A stretch of 10,623 nt of DNA from contig JAUVJE010000072.1 in the NCBI GenBank assembly GCA_030592355.1, positions 1-10,623 on the forward strand. The letters run 5' to 3'. Source of the DNA: Clostridia bacterium. Lineage in GTDB: Bacteria > Bacillota > Clostridia > DUPQ01. Below the pieces are notes generated by a model that was given only the letters and a program-made list of their open reading frames with translations, searched no databases and was not told where the DNA came from. Shown in pieces: positions 1-7,279 of this stretch. The stretch's first letter is position 1, and each line of letters opens with the position of its first letter. Made by a program: the position numbers and the translations under genes.

Positions 1-1
1 A

Positions 2-2677
2 CAGAATCCATGCGGTCTATATAAAAGGAAGTTCACGATTGACTCTGAGTTAACGGCAAGAACAACAATAATCAGGTTTGAGGGGGTTCAATCATCCGTA
101 AGTCTGTGGGTGAACGGTGATTTCTGCGGTTATTCCCAGGATTCAATGACACATGCGGAGTTTGATATCAGCAGTTACATAAAAGACGGTGAAAACGACA
201 TATCTGTTCTGGTGACTAAATATTGCTCCGGGAGCTGGTTGGAAGACCAGGATATGTGGCGCATGGCCGGAATCCACAGGGGAGTAAAATTGATTTCAGA
301 GCATCCCAGAGGAATCCGTGATGTTTTTATCAAAACATCGTTGGGAGATGCATATTCAACCGGAGAGATTACGGCAATTATCAATCTATACGGAGATCAG
401 GGGTCCCGGAATGTGGAAATAGGAATCGTAGAATACCCGAATTCTGCGGCAGAAAAGATATATGCGCATAGCCATATGGAGAATGATGGCAAGGTAGAGA
501 TTGAAGCAAGGCTGCCGGATGTTATAAAGTGGAACGCTGAGATGCCTTTTCTGTATAAAGCCATAGTCATCCTTCGGGATGAAAACAGTATTTTCATGGA
601 TAGGCGTGAAGTGGTATTTGGTTTCAAGAAAGTAGAAATTAAAGATGGTATATTTCTGCTTAACGGCAGACCAATCAAGTTCAGGGGCGTTAATAGGCAC
701 GAATTCCACCCCTTGCACGGCTTTGCGGTTCCGGTTGAACTTACTGAAAAGGATATTAGATTGTGTCTTTCAAACAATATTAATGCCATTCGGACAAGCC
801 ATTACCCTAATTCAATCAAATTCTACGACCTGTGTTCAAAATATGGCATTTATGTTATAGACGAGTGTAATCTGGAGAGTCATGGGGTAAGGGCGAAGAT
901 TCCCAGAAGCAGGTCTGAATGGGAAGCGGAATGTGTTTTCAGGATGGAGAATATGGTTTTCCGCGACAGGAACAAGGCTTGTGTGGTTATGTACAGCCTG
1001 GGTAATGAGGCGGGTAGCGGAAACTGTTTCAAAAGCATGAAAAAAGCCGCAATTAAAGCTGATGACTCAAAGAAAATCCATTACGAGGGCGATCATAAAT
1101 TAGATACATCCGATGTATTCAGCATGATGTATGCAGATGTTCGGGCCACCCGCAGGATTCTCAATAACAAAACCGTCCGTATCGCACCCTTTGACGTAAA
1201 ACCATTCGGGCACAGGGTGAGTAAAAAAAATCATAGTTCACTGCCGTTTATGCAGTGTGAATTTGCCCATTGCATTGCCAACAGCCTTGGTAATTTTATG
1301 GAGTACATGGAATTATTTGAAAACCATGATAAATGCATCGGCGGTTTTATTTGGGATTTTGCAGACCAGAGTATTTTGCAAAAAACTGCTGACGGAAAAG
1401 ACTTCTGGACTTACGGAGGAGATTTCGGTGATGAACCCAATGATATGAATTTCTGCGGCAACGGCATATTTGCAGCTGACAGAAGCGCCCATCCCGCGTT
1501 ATTTGAGGTTAAGTACGGGTATTCCCCGGTAAGGATAGTTTCCTTTTCGCAAAAAAACAGTGTTATCAGAATTCAAAATAACAGAAGTTTCACCGGGACC
1601 GATGACCTTCACCTGGTGTGGAACATTACGGCGGACGGTAAGACTGTTAATGGCGGAATGGCAGAATATCTGGATGTTGGACCACGGAGCATCAGGGAAT
1701 TGGCGCTGGGAATAGAGAAAATAAAAGAACCGGGTGAAATATGCCTCAATATTTCAATACTGTATAAAAGAAAACCTTTTTGGGCTAATGATGAATTACC
1801 CGAAATGTATGGCGAGCAGTTTATTTTAAGACCATTCAAACCGGCTAAAATCAAAAAAACGTCAAAATTTGATTCCAGAGTGGAAGTATTAGAAGACGGC
1901 ATATCACTTAGGGGTATAGTTCAAAAAATCCGTCTGAATTTCTATAGGGCGCCTATTGATAATGAAGGGCTTTTGGTAGAAAATGTACTTGGCAAGGGAT
2001 GGCTTGTTAATCTCATGTACGGACGGGGATTCAGAAAAAGCACAGCTGATGTCAGACTAAAAAAGTATTCGGTTAAAGGAAATATTTTAAACGCTGCATG
2101 GAAAACCGGATATTTTATAAATGGTATAAAAACGCGAGTAACACCTATAGGCAATAGTGAATACAAAATTTCTATGAAGGGAAGACCGTGGAAAAATCTT
2201 ATAAGGTTCGGAATGGAATTTGAGATACCCGGTGAACTCAAAAATATAAAATACTACGGCAGGGGGCCGCATGAGAATTACTGCGACAGAAAGAGTTCGG
2301 CTCATATAGGGTTGTATAAATCTGACATAAGTGAATTTATTCATGATTATCTCAATCCCCAGGAAAATGGCAACAGGACTGATGTCCGTTTTATAGAGTT
2401 TACTGATGAAAACGGAAACGGCATCGGAATTAAAAATGGCTGCGGAAAACTTGAAGTAACGGCATGGCCCTATACAACCGGGGATTTGGAGAATTCCAGA
2501 CACATACATGAACTTCCCAAAAGAGATAAAATCACGGTTAATGCCTCTTTGGCCCAAAGAGGAGTGGGGGGGAGCTTTCCGGCGATGCTGAAGCTATTAA
2601 AATCATACAAACTCAAAGCTTTTATGAAATACAAATTTGAGTTTTACATTTATAAAATAAAAGGAGTAGAAAAATGA
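2..2677 (+). CDS. lacZ: GH2 family beta-galactosidase (LacZ type), 5' end outside window
   Basis: This enzyme hydrolyses terminal beta-D-galactosyl residues, as in lactose and plant beta-galactosides. The frame is open to the left edge, and the codons before the GTG at 110 encode normal GH2 sugar-binding-domain sequence (NPCGLYKRKF, then FEGV, then SLWVNG). That GTG is therefore an internal Val and not the start. The next block, with the motif LEDQDMWR near 239-265, completes the jelly-roll domain. The TIM barrel begins with RGVNRHEFHPLHG at about 686-724. E and H at 875 and 881 (in DECNLESHG) match the Mg-binding Glu416/His418 of E. coli LacZ. The acid/base Glu is at 1007 (SLGNEAGSG) and the nucleophile Glu at 1259 (MQCEFAH); GGFIWDFADQS follows. 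The C-terminal Bgal_small_N domain shows YRAPIDNEG, YYGRGPHENY and RGVGG. About 892 residues are visible, so only a short N-terminal piece is missing. The stop overlaps the next gene's start (ATGA). Family assignment is very secure; the exact substrate is not. Confidence 0.95.
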   Translation, partial: QNPCGLYKRKFTIDSELTARTTIIRFEGVQSSVSLWVNGDFCGYSQDSMTHAEFDISSYIKDGENDISVLVTKYCSGSWLEDQDMWRMAGIHRGVKLISEHPRGIRDVFIKTSLGDAYSTGEITAIINLYGDQGSRNVEIGIVEYPNSAAEKIYAHSHMENDGKVEIEARLPDVIKWNAEMPFLYKAIVILRDENSIFMDRREVVFGFKKVEIKDGIFLLNGRPIKFRGVNRHEFHPLHGFAVPVELTEKDIRLCLSNNINAIRTSHYPNSIKFYDLCSKYGIYVIDECNLESHGVRAKIPRSRSEWEAECVFRMENMVFRDRNKACVVMYSLGNEAGSGNCFKSMKKAAIKADDSKKIHYEGDHKLDTSDVFSMMYADVRATRRILNNKTVRIAPFDVKPFGHRVSKKNHSSLPFMQCEFAHCIANSLGNFMEYMELFENHDKCIGGFIWDFADQSILQKTADGKDFWTYGGDFGDEPNDMNFCGNGIFAADRSAHPALFEVKYGYSPVRIVSFSQKNSVIRIQNNRSFTGTDDLHLVWNITADGKTVNGGMAEYLDVGPRSIRELALGIEKIKEPGEICLNISILYKRKPFWANDELPEMYGEQFILRPFKPAKIKKTSKFDSRVEVLEDGISLRGIVQKIRLNFYRAPIDNEGLLVENVLGKGWLVNLMYGRGFRKSTADVRLKKYSVKGNILNAAWKTGYFINGIKTRVTPIGNSEYKISMKGRPWKNLIRFGMEFEIPGELKNIKYYGRGPHENYCDRKSSAHIGLYKSDISEFIHDYLNPQENGNRTDVRFIEFTDENGNGIGIKNGCGKLEVTAWPYTTGDLENSRHIHELPKRDKITVNASLAQRGVGGSFPAMLKLLKSYKLKAFMKYKFEFYIYKIKGVEK
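2661..2666 (+). promoter_or_regulatory. Ribosome binding site of the alpha-galactosidase gene
   Basis: AAGGAG lies seven bases before the ATG at 2674, inside the last codons of the beta-galactosidase gene. With the ATGA stop/start overlap it fixes the start codon and implies translational coupling of the two glycosidases. Confidence 0.75.
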
Positions 2678-4242
2678 AAATATCAGGATTCGGACTGTAT
2701 TTAAAAACAGAATCCGGCGAAAATCATTATATTGAAAACAATAAGGACCTTTTTAGTTTCTCCGTATCCGAACAAAAAGAAGATGGCGTTATTATTCTGA
2801 GGGGAAATTTAACCGCCTATAAAAGGATCGAGCCAATATGGCTGGACATAATGGTTTCCGTAGAACTTGAGGGTCTGTCGTTTAACGCCAACGGTTTTCA
2901 ATCCTGGAGTGAAAGTCCGTTAATGGATAAAAATAAAAAAATGAGGAAATTGGCGGGCTTACCCGGGAAACTGTTCAGGCTCAATAATTTTGGAGACTAT
3001 AATTTCAACAAAAGGGCAGCAGCGGCAGGAAGCGCATATTCCCATCTTTATCTTGATTTATTCCATGATGGAGAAACAAATATCTTTTTTGGGGACCTTA
3101 AGCCTTATGATTCCTATACATTTTTCGCAGTCAATTACTCAAGCGGTTTGGTAACAGCCGGGAGCGATCTTGAGGGACTTTCTTTAGACGAGGGAGAGTC
3201 CTTGGAAATATTTAAAATCTGCATCGTTCCCGATAGTGAGACTTGGTTTGGCATCCTGAATATCGACATGCTGCCTGCAGAAAAATTTACAGGTTGGACC
3301 AGCTGGTATAATTACTATACTAAAATTACGGAGTACATACTCGAATCAAATATGAAAAGTCTGAAAAAAGCTAAAATTCCACTGGATGTTTTTCAAATAG
3401 ACGACGGGTATTTTACATCAGTGGGCGATTGGTTTGAACCTAATGAAAGATTTCCCGGCGGGATGAAGGCAATAGCTGATGAAATCATGGAATACGGCTG
3501 GACTGCAGGCCTGTGGTCGGCACCGTTTGTGTGCGATAATGAATCGTCAATTTTTAACGAACATAACGGATGGATAATGCGTACTCCTAAAGGCAGGCTT
3601 CAAGAGGCAGGCTGGAATTCCAATTGGACGGGCATTTTCTATGCTCTGGATATCTATAATGAAGATTTCAGGGAGTATTTACGGGAGATTTATAATACAA
3701 CGATAAACGAATGGGGATTCAGATTCTTGAAACTGGACTTTCTATATGCAGCGGGATTACATCCGAGGGAGGGTAAAACCAGGTGCATGGTTATGTCAGA
3801 TGCAATGGATTTGCTGCTTGAACTGACACAGGGGGCGAAAATATTAGCATGTGGCGTCCCAATTGCTCCGGCAATGGGAAAGTGCCATTACTGCAGGATC
3901 GGGGGGGACATATCCCATGGATGGGAGGATGCCTTTTTAAAGGCAATCCATTATAGGGAAAGGGTGTCCACCGCATCATCCCTGGGAAATACTAAAAGCA
4001 GATTCTTTCTAAATGGAAAAGCTTTTTTGAATGACCCGGATGTATTTATACTCAGGGACACAAAAGAAATTAAGTTGACAAAAGAAGAAAAAGATATGCT
4101 GTTCGATACGAATATCAGTCACTCAGGACTTGTTTTCTTTTCAGATAATGTATCAGGATATGATAATACCATGATTGAAAGGGTGGCGACCGAGTTCAGA
4201 GGATATCGTGACAATAGTGGAAAAACAGATGAACCCATTTGA
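2674..4242 (+). CDS. GH36 alpha-galactosidase
   Basis: This is a retaining alpha-galactosidase of clan GH-D that removes terminal alpha-1,6-galactose from raffinose-type sugars or galactomannan fragments. Residues 1 to about 205 form an N-terminal beta-sandwich with the FNANGFQSWSES motif near residue 70. The TIM barrel starts at GWTSWYNYYTK (about residue 207) and carries FQIDDGYF, NERFPGGMKAIADEI and AGLWSAPF. The likely nucleophile is Asp355 in FLKLDF (codon at 3736) and the likely acid/base is Asp412 in RIGGDISHGWE (codon at 3907). Their spacing of 57 resembles that in Thermotoga maritima GalA. At 522 residues it is somewhat shorter than GalA, and little remains after the barrel, so the usual C-terminal beta-domain is reduced or absent. 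There is no signal peptide, so it is probably cytoplasmic. It overlaps the beta-galactosidase by ATGA, so the two are almost certainly one operon for mixed alpha/beta-galactosides. Confidence 0.93.
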   Translation: MKISGFGLYLKTESGENHYIENNKDLFSFSVSEQKEDGVIILRGNLTAYKRIEPIWLDIMVSVELEGLSFNANGFQSWSESPLMDKNKKMRKLAGLPGKLFRLNNFGDYNFNKRAAAAGSAYSHLYLDLFHDGETNIFFGDLKPYDSYTFFAVNYSSGLVTAGSDLEGLSLDEGESLEIFKICIVPDSETWFGILNIDMLPAEKFTGWTSWYNYYTKITEYILESNMKSLKKAKIPLDVFQIDDGYFTSVGDWFEPNERFPGGMKAIADEIMEYGWTAGLWSAPFVCDNESSIFNEHNGWIMRTPKGRLQEAGWNSNWTGIFYALDIYNEDFREYLREIYNTTINEWGFRFLKLDFLYAAGLHPREGKTRCMVMSDAMDLLLELTQGAKILACGVPIAPAMGKCHYCRIGGDISHGWEDAFLKAIHYRERVSTASSLGNTKSRFFLNGKAFLNDPDVFILRDTKEIKLTKEEKDMLFDTNISHSGLVFFSDNVSGYDNTMIERVATEFRGYRDNSGKTDEPI

Positions 4243-4270
4243 TAATTTATTAAAGCTTAGGTGTATTTTA

Positions 4271-4303
4271 ATGAAACTAATTATTAAGGCATATTTTAGA
4301 TGA
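4271..4303 (+). CDS. Possible ten-codon leader ORF overlapping the MATE start
   Basis: A short ORF (MKLIIKAYFR) has a Shine-Dalgarno-like AGGTG at 4259-4263, seven bases before its ATG. It ends in a TGA that overlaps the ATG of the MATE gene as ATGA at 4300-4303. The MATE start itself has only a weak AAGG at 4286-4289. The arrangement would let ribosomes finishing this peptide re-initiate on the exporter gene. No homology is recognised, and the peptide itself may have no function. This is inference from spacing only. Confidence 0.3.
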   Translation: MKLIIKAYFR

Positions 4304-5649
4304 ATAATAAAAGAGATTTAACTCAGGGAGATATTAAGAAGCACCTCGTTCGGCTGACCGGACCGATGATTTTCGGGATTCTTGGTATAGCCATATTCAA
4401 TCTTGTGGATACATATTTCGTAGGTCTTTTGGGAACTAATGAACTTGCGGCTCTTTCTTACACTTTCCCGATTGTCCTGACCTTCAGCAGCCTGACCATG
4501 GGAATAAGCACCGGAGTGACTGCCGTAGTATCCAAGGCGGCGGGCAGAAGCAAACCCGATGAATTAAAAGCATTGATTTTCGACAGTATGCTGCTTTCTT
4601 TTTTATGTGTAATATTGTTTGTAGGTATTGGATTTCTTGCACTAAGACCTGCATTAAATCTTATGCAGGCGGAAGAAGAGATTATTCCACTGATAATGCA
4701 GTATATGACCATATGGTTACCGGGATTGGTGTTTGTTGTTTTTCCTATGGTGGGAAATGGGATAATCAGGGCTTTGGGAGACACAAAAACACCTGGGATA
4801 GTTATGATTATTGCCGGAACGGTAAATGCTGTTCTCGACCCCTTATTTATATTCGGAATAGGCCCTTTCCCGGAACTGGGAGTTGCCGGGGCAGCTATTG
4901 CCACTGTTTTAGGGCGTTTTATCACTTTTGGTGTAGCTTTGTATGTACTGATGAAAAGGGATAAGGTGCTGGTGTTTCAGAAAAGAAAATTTCAAAAAAT
5001 GGCGGATAATTGGAAAGCTATACTGACAGTGGGACTTCCGGACGGATTATCAAGGATTATACTGCCGGTGGGCAGTGGAATAATAACAGGATTGATTGCA
5101 GCCTACGGGGTGGCTTCGGTTGCCGGATTCGGAATAGCTGTAAAAATGGAGAACTTTCTAATAATCGTAGCGTATTCCCTCGCATCGGTAATTGTACCCT
5201 TTGCAGGGCAAAACATCGGAGCGAAAAAGTTCAAACGGGTAAAGAAAATATTCCAATACTCAAACAGATTCATATTACTTCTGCAAGGTGGGTTGTTTTT
5301 GATTTTACTTATCTTTGCGCCTTTCCTGGCGGGACTTTTTTCAAGGGATGGAGAAGTGGTCAGGGTGGCTGTCATTTATCTTAGGATAGTATCTATTGCT
5401 TATGGGGCCAAGGGAATAATCCTGTTAAGCTCTTCACTGTTAAATGTAATGAGAAGACCGCTGATAGCTGCTGCTATCAATGTTGGGCAGATGTTTGTGG
5501 TATTCATCCCCATGGCCTTGCTGGGGAATATGTGGTTTGGGATTCATGGAATATTTAGTGCTCTGGCCATATCGCTGGTTCTTGCAGGCGGAACAGCCTG
5601 GTGGATTGCAAATGCCCGATTGAATAAAATATTAATTCAGGAGAATTAA
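4300..5649 (+). CDS. MATE family multidrug/metabolite exporter
   Basis: This is an integral membrane antiporter that exports cationic drugs or metabolites in exchange for Na+ or H+. Its 449 residues are the normal length for the family and contain about twelve hydrophobic segments in two MatE halves. Family signatures in the first half are Pro22 in LTGPMIFG, VDTYFVG (residues 36-42), and the loop ALGDTKTPG (about 158-166) followed by NAVLDPLFIFGIGPFPELGVAGAA. The second half begins near residue 240 (VGLPDG) and includes VIVPFAGQNIGA and SSLLNVMRRP. The ATG at 4300 has a weak ribosome binding site but overlaps the stop of a ten-codon ORF. It lies 57 bases after the alpha-galactosidase gene with no obvious terminator between, so cotranscription is possible though a functional link to galactosides is not evident. 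Export substrate cannot be read from sequence. Confidence 0.92.
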   Translation: MNNKRDLTQGDIKKHLVRLTGPMIFGILGIAIFNLVDTYFVGLLGTNELAALSYTFPIVLTFSSLTMGISTGVTAVVSKAAGRSKPDELKALIFDSMLLSFLCVILFVGIGFLALRPALNLMQAEEEIIPLIMQYMTIWLPGLVFVVFPMVGNGIIRALGDTKTPGIVMIIAGTVNAVLDPLFIFGIGPFPELGVAGAAIATVLGRFITFGVALYVLMKRDKVLVFQKRKFQKMADNWKAILTVGLPDGLSRIILPVGSGIITGLIAAYGVASVAGFGIAVKMENFLIIVAYSLASVIVPFAGQNIGAKKFKRVKKIFQYSNRFILLLQGGLFLILLIFAPFLAGLFSRDGEVVRVAVIYLRIVSIAYGAKGIILLSSSLLNVMRRPLIAAAINVGQMFVVFIPMALLGNMWFGIHGIFSALAISLVLAGGTAWWIANARLNKILIQEN

Positions 5650-5659
5650 GGAGAAGGAG
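5648..5659 (+). promoter_or_regulatory. Tandem Shine-Dalgarno motif before the MazG-like gene
   Basis: AAGGAG occurs twice back to back (5648-5653 and 5654-5659), the first copy overlapping the MATE stop codon. The second copy sits five bases before ATG 5665. The first copy sits five bases before the in-frame GTG 5659. Either start could be used; ATG 5665 is preferred. Confidence 0.5.
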
Positions 5660-5664
5660 TGTCA

Positions 5665-5961
5665 ATGAAAGAATTAATTAAGGAAATCATTAAATTCAGG
5701 GATGAAAGAGACTGGAAAAAATACCATACTCTTGATAATTTGTCTAAATCAATTTCCATTGAAGCCGCTGAGCTTTTGGAAAATTTCCAGTGGAGTAATG
5801 AATATGATCATGAAAATGTGTGTGACGAGTTGTCGGATATTATGATTTACTGCATAATGGCCGTTGAAGCTATCGGCGAGGATGTTGAAACCATTATTCG
5901 TAATAAAATGGTTAAGAACGGTATGAAATATTCTTTAGACCGGAACAATATATTAAGATAA
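5665..5961 (+). CDS. MazG-like nucleotide pyrophosphohydrolase
   Basis: This is a small all-alpha NTP pyrophosphohydrolase of the MazG / RS21-C6 (dCTPase) group, which hydrolyses NTPs or dNTPs to the monophosphate and pyrophosphate and is thought to clear abnormal nucleotides. The 98 residues show the subfamily opening FRDERDW (11-17). The Mg-binding pattern ExxE...ExxD is present as Glu33/Glu36 (IEAAELLE) and Glu55/Asp58 (DELSDI), followed by a C-terminal helix with KNGMKYS. ATG 5665 was chosen over GTG 5659, two codons upstream, because it has a well-spaced AAGGAG and gives the usual N-terminus. The gene begins 15 bases after the MATE stop, so the two are probably cotranscribed. The substrate nucleotide is unknown. 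Confidence 0.87.
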   Translation: MKELIKEIIKFRDERDWKKYHTLDNLSKSISIEAAELLENFQWSNEYDHENVCDELSDIMIYCIMAVEAIGEDVETIIRNKMVKNGMKYSLDRNNILR

Positions 5962-6026
5962 GATAAGTTCAACAACACAAACAGGATTTAACTTGTATTT
6001 CAGGATAATTGTTAACGGAGGGATAG

Positions 6027-7082
6027 ATGAACCGGAATAACATTAAAAAAGTTAGAATGGAAAGGCTGGGGTTTGCGAATCCCTTTGCAGGCGAATCTGA
6101 ATATGATGAACTTTTCAAAAGGCTGCAACCTGTATCCACCGAGTATTTTTGTGAACCGGGACGTCCGCCGTCTATACGCAACAGGGCAATTTTTAATGAC
6201 GTTGAATATAACCGTTTGACGAGACAAAATCAGGAGATCATAAAAGCCAGGTTTCAGGGTTCGACCATCTCGTATGTGCTGCGGGATGAATTGGAACTAT
6301 ATGCTGCTGCATTTGCCAAACCCATTAGGAAAATTGATGAAACGGCCATGGAACTTTATACCATTTTGTGCCGGATGGGACCGTTGGACAAAAAGCAATT
6401 GATGGAGGAGATGGATTTAAAGGGACCTGCTGTTACAAAGATTCTACAGAAGTTTCAAAAAGCTTTTATGGTTTATGAGTTGCAGCCTGATACTTTTGGC
6501 GAACAGGTGTGGCAGGCATTCGAAGCAGAATGGCCGGAATTTAATATTAACAGCATAAGTGTAAAAGAAGCCCGCAGGCAGGTGGTTTTACGATTTATCA
6601 GGAATATGGTTGTTACGGATTTTGATATGGTGAAAGATTGGACTCGTTTTAGTAAATCAGACACTAAGGATATTATTTCAGACTTATTGGAAGAAGCTTT
6701 GATTATCGGCGTTGATATTGATAAGGAAGCCCTGTATTTTTGCCCGGGGGATAAAGCTGTAATATTTAATAAGATTATGGTCGGAGTAACTCCGTCGGTA
6801 TTCGTGGTGCATAAATCCGATTATCTCTATCGGGCTTATGAAAGTAAATTAAAAGAGCGGTATAAGGGGAAGGAAATCCTGCAGTTTCTATTGATTGACG
6901 GGGAATTCGGAGGAGCCGTGGAGGGACACTGGAGGATTGGCCCCCATAATGTAGAAAACATTATAGTTGAGCTTCCCAAAGAAGAAGCAGCGTTGCGAAA
7001 AGGGGAGATCATTGCTAAGACAGGTGAACTCTACCACCCTCCTTTCAGCAATATATTAAAATATAACGGTCAGCCTGTCTGA
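6027..7082 (+). CDS. Winged-helix protein resembling the YcaQ/AlkZ (HTH_42) family
   Basis: The 351-residue soluble protein is preceded by a strong GGAGGG at 6017-6022, which fixes the ATG. I read at least two winged-helix-like segments: about residues 110-155 (ELYTILCRMGP, then MDLKGPAVTKILQKF) and about 190-245 (RFIRNMVVTDFDMVKDW, then SKSDTKDIISDLLEEAL). A C-terminal beta-rich part follows, with VHKSDYLYRAYE, LIDGEFGGAVEGHWRIGP and a closing HPPFSNIL. The order, and the segment that places a D after the wing and ends in a Gly-rich strand, resemble the HTH_42 family. Known members such as AlkZ and YcaQ are DNA glycosylases that remove alkylated or crosslinked bases. A Q-N-Q triplet at residues 67-69 recalls their catalytic Q-x-Q motif, but the match is loose and its position is not what I would expect. 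The family call comes from pattern memory without a search; glycosylase activity is not established. Confidence 0.5.
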   Translation: MNRNNIKKVRMERLGFANPFAGESEYDELFKRLQPVSTEYFCEPGRPPSIRNRAIFNDVEYNRLTRQNQEIIKARFQGSTISYVLRDELELYAAAFAKPIRKIDETAMELYTILCRMGPLDKKQLMEEMDLKGPAVTKILQKFQKAFMVYELQPDTFGEQVWQAFEAEWPEFNINSISVKEARRQVVLRFIRNMVVTDFDMVKDWTRFSKSDTKDIISDLLEEALIIGVDIDKEALYFCPGDKAVIFNKIMVGVTPSVFVVHKSDYLYRAYESKLKERYKGKEILQFLLIDGEFGGAVEGHWRIGPHNVENIIVELPKEEAALRKGEIIAKTGELYHPPFSNILKYNGQPV

Positions 7083-7159
7083 GTTATCGAAATGAGTGCA
7101 ATCCATGACAGAGGTTTTCCTAAAGATGCCGATGCCACAGGATATTTAAGAAAATGATA

Positions 7160-7168
7160 TGATATAAT
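7160..7168 (+). promoter_or_regulatory. Extended -10 promoter for the CYTH/zinc-ribbon unit
   Basis: TGATATAAT gives a perfect TATAAT (7163-7168) with the TGn extension. No good -35 is seen at 17 bases upstream, as is common for extended -10 promoters. Transcription would begin near 7175, some 30 bases before the possible leader ORF and about 105 before the CYTH start. Confidence 0.5.
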
Positions 7169-7204
7169 GCAATTGAAAAAAAGTGGTTTTACAAGGTGAA
7201 AATC

Positions 7205-7273
7205 ATGAAAAACGAGGTAATTACTATACCATTGAATATTACTGTTATGAGAATGCCGTCGCCGGAGGAATGA
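7205..7273 (+). CDS. Possible 22-codon leader ORF upstream of the CYTH gene
   Basis: ATG 7205 has a well-placed AAGGTGA (7193-7199) five bases upstream and lies just downstream of the extended -10 promoter. The ORF (beginning MKNEVITIPLN, ending PSPEE) ends with TGA, and TAA follows immediately in the same frame. Its frame is the same as that of the CYTH gene, which starts at GTG 7280, two codons after the double stop. The ribosome binding site of the CYTH gene (GGAGG 7264-7268) lies inside the last codons, so translation of this ORF would cover it. No homologue is recognised; it may be a regulatory leader peptide or chance. Confidence 0.3.
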   Translation: MKNEVITIPLNITVMRMPSPEE

Positions 7274-7279
7274 TAATCT

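Larger units (their letters stand above)
7083..7279 (+). other. Intergenic leader region between the winged-helix and CYTH genes
   Basis: This 197-base gap contains an extended -10 promoter near its middle and a short ORF with its own ribosome binding site. The first 75 bases happen to be open in frame with the preceding gene (24 codons to the next stop) but look non-coding. I see no rho-independent terminator and no recognisable riboswitch. Confidence 0.5.

Noticed and set aside
110..112. GTG 110 as the start of the beta-galactosidase
   Set aside because: The frame is open to the left edge and the 36 codons before it encode typical GH2 N-terminal domain sequence; the GTG is an internal Val of the conserved LWVNG motif.
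2087..2557. A 156-codon minus-strand ORF, and other long antisense ORFs over the glycosidase, MATE and helicase genes
   Set aside because: They lie fully opposite well-supported genes, lack ribosome binding sites and encode no recognisable motifs; they are shadows of the sense codon pattern.
5962..6026. Promoter or regulatory element between the MazG-like and winged-helix genes
   Set aside because: No convincing -35/-10 pair or hairpin could be found in these 65 bases; only the ribosome binding site is clear.
7083..7154. C-terminal extension of the winged-helix protein by stop readthrough (24 open codons)
   Set aside because: The sequence lacks family-like features and an open run of this length is expected by chance.
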